Source of the DNA: Gemmataceae bacterium
Lineage (GTDB): Bacteria; Planctomycetota; Planctomycetia; Gemmatales; Gemmataceae
Reading direction: 5' to 3'
DNA length: 7,374 bases
NCBI GenBank assembly: GCA_947490035.1
Contig: CANLGS010000187.1
Location: forward strand, 1 to 7,374
Part shown: in pieces, positions 6,132-7,374 of the stretch
Layout of the letters: every line of letters starts with the position of its first letter
Numbering within the stretch: the first letter of the stretch is position 1
Translations under genes and position numbers: made by a program
The notes under the pieces: generated by a model
The model's input: the letters and a program-made list of their open reading frames with translations, nothing else
The model's database searches: none
Told to the model about the DNA's origin: nothing

Positions 6132-6176
6132 AGAGTGAAATTTCAGTGTGCGATAGCTTCCCCGTGATCGGCCGTC

Positions 6177-6182
6177 TATACT
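6177..6182 (+). promoter_or_regulatory. Possible -10 box (TATACT) before the helicase-like gene
   Basis: TATACT lies about 107 nt before the ATG at 6289, in the only AT-containing part of the 6134-6288 gap. No good -35 is seen at standard spacing (6154-6159 is TAGCTT). The rest of this gap holds nothing I can name. Confidence 0.3.
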
Positions 6183-6288
6183 CTTGGCAAAGCTGCCGAA
6201 CCCGTTCTCCGCGGGGCGCAAGGCGTGCGACGCGCGCCGTTCCTCGCGAGCAAGCGCCGATGACCGTGGTATCAGTCGGGGTGTCGGT

Positions 6289-7374
6289 ATGACGGACCGA
6301 GAACCGCACGCCCCGCTCGCACCCCCACCGGTCCGCCCCCTCGCGCACGCGGCGACGGCCCCGCACCCCGACCACGCTCACGAAGGCAACGGCTCGTTGA
6401 TGACCGCGACTCTCCTGCCACGCCCGACCGCACTCCCGACCGCACCCGGCACACCCGCCGCGCGGGAAGAGCATCCCGTGGCCGCCTCCGACCGCGGCCG
6501 TCACTGGCTCGCCCGCCTCTTCGCGGGCGACTCGCTCCCCGCTATTCACCCCGTCGAACTCCCGCCCGGCGACCGCACGGCCGCGGAGTATAGCCTCGTC
6601 GCCCGCGCCGCCGCGTGCCGCGACCTGTTCGTGATCCACGCCGACCCCGGCGCAGGCGAGCGCGCCATCGCCGACATCGCCCGCGCCGCGAACGACCGCG
6701 TACTGGTGCTGTCGCCGGACGCGGACGCGGCCGACCGCATCACCGAGTGGTTGCTGAAGTGCGGCGTGCCTGTGCTGCGCGCGCTCGCGGACGACGAGAA
6801 CCCGGTGCGCCCGTCGCCCGCCGTGAGCAAGGTCACGTCCGTTGCGATGGGCGTTGCCCGCGCGGAGCAGACCCGGCGCGAAGCCGCCGCCGAGGTCGCC
6901 GCGGCCGAGCGCCGCATCGCCGCCTTCGCCGTCGTTTCCAAAGCGATCGCGCGGCTGGCCGAGGTGGACGAGACGCTGGCGCGCCTGGACGCGGACCTCG
7001 CCGCGCGGACCGCCGCGCGCGACCGCATCGAGGCCGACGCGCGAGCCGAAACCGACACGCCGTTCGCGCGGGCGCTCGCCACACTTCAGACCGACCACGA
7101 CGACCTCACCGCGAAGCTCGCGGCGGAACTCCAGACCGCGACCGCGACCCACACCGAGAAGGACGCGGCACTCGCGCAGGCGCGGCACGACCACGCCGAG
7201 GCGGTTCGCAAGCCGGGGTTCCTGTCGCGGCTGTTCAGCGGCAAGCCGAAGCCCGGCGCGGCCGACCCCGCGGAACTGGAGAAACAGGTTCACGCGCTCG
7301 AGGCGGAAGTCGCCGCGCTCGCCGGCCGGGTGCGCGACCTTCAGGCGAAGTCGGACGCGGCCGGCGCCGCGCTC
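6289..7374 (+). CDS. Helicase-like P-loop protein with coiled-coil insert, degenerate Walker A (3' end outside window)
   Basis: An open frame of 362 codons with no stop before the window edge. The first ~90 residues are Pro/Ala-rich and disordered in appearance. Residues ~95-160 (DRTAAEYSLVARAAACRDLF, then VIHADPGAGER and RVLVLSPDADAADRITEWLL) match the layout of motifs Q, I and Ia in DNA2/NAM7-type SF1 helicases. The expected GPPGTGKT is instead A118-DPGAGER125, so the Walker A lysine is E124. From ~190 to 308 and from ~325 onward the sequence is Ala/Glu/Arg-rich heptad-like coiled coil. The two stretches are joined by a KPGFLSRLFSGKPKP turn (308-322), as in helicases with a coiled-coil insertion before motif II. 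Motifs II-VI would lie beyond the window. ATG 6289 has a weak GGGGTG upstream; ATG 6400 is an alternative. The family call is inference, and an ATPase-dead or non-helicase protein is possible. Confidence 0.65.
   Translation, partial: MTDREPHAPLAPPPVRPLAHAATAPHPDHAHEGNGSLMTATLLPRPTALPTAPGTPAAREEHPVAASDRGRHWLARLFAGDSLPAIHPVELPPGDRTAAEYSLVARAAACRDLFVIHADPGAGERAIADIARAANDRVLVLSPDADAADRITEWLLKCGVPVLRALADDENPVRPSPAVSKVTSVAMGVARAEQTRREAAAEVAAAERRIAAFAVVSKAIARLAEVDETLARLDADLAARTAARDRIEADARAETDTPFARALATLQTDHDDLTAKLAAELQTATATHTEKDAALAQARHDHAEAVRKPGFLSRLFSGKPKPGAADPAELEKQVHALEAEVAALAGRVRDLQAKSDAAGAAL

Noticed and set aside
6260..6292. Ten-codon leader peptide (MTVVSVGVSV) whose TGA overlaps the helicase-like ATG as ATGA
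   Set aside because: The overlap is suggestive of coupling, but the ATG has no ribosome binding site and such a short frame is easily accidental.
5707..7293. 528-codon minus-strand open frame spanning the transglutaminase end, element 3 and the helicase-like gene
   Set aside because: It crosses two good plus-strand genes and a palindrome, is low-complexity, and has no recognisable domain.

Overview
The window is GC-rich, with G/C at most third codon positions. Because of this, long open frames also occur on the strands opposite the real genes. The gene content suggests a planctomycete, most likely a Gemmata-like member of the Gemmataceae. That content is a YhgA/Rpn-type nuclease-like protein, a secreted transglutaminase-like protein, a helicase-like protein with a coiled-coil insert, and frequent palindromic intergenic elements. 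This assignment is inference from gene style; no rRNA or other marker is present.

Layout. Bases 1-457 hold no gene I can support. A PLP-dependent alpha-oxoamine synthase-family gene (461-1720, +) is followed by an SMR exporter of the Gdx/SugE type (1802-2131, +). A 66-bp palindromic element lies between them. Two minus-strand genes converge on the exporter: an unrecognised 210-residue protein (3740 to 3108) and a YhgA/Rpn-like PD-(D/E)XK protein (3073 to 2156). They are 34 nt apart and probably co-transcribed. A divergent intergenic region (3741-4298) carries possible promoters in both directions and a 192-bp palindromic element. It leads into an exported transglutaminase-like protein (4299-6032, +), whose stop codon lies in the edge of a third, near-perfect palindrome. 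The right end (6289 onward, +) is the N-terminal 362 residues of a helicase-like protein with a degenerate Walker A motif. It runs off the window.

The strongest unexplained signal is the set of three inverted-repeat elements with unrelated sequences. Each sits exactly at a gene boundary and each can be read as flanked by a TA dinucleotide on both sides, as expected of IS630/Tc1-mariner-type miniature elements. For the third, removing the element plus one TA copy leaves a TAA stop at the same codon, so the protein would be unchanged. I do not see a single coherent new system joining the genes. The nuclease/unknown pair, the dead-looking P-loop protein and the palindromes are the parts worth following up.
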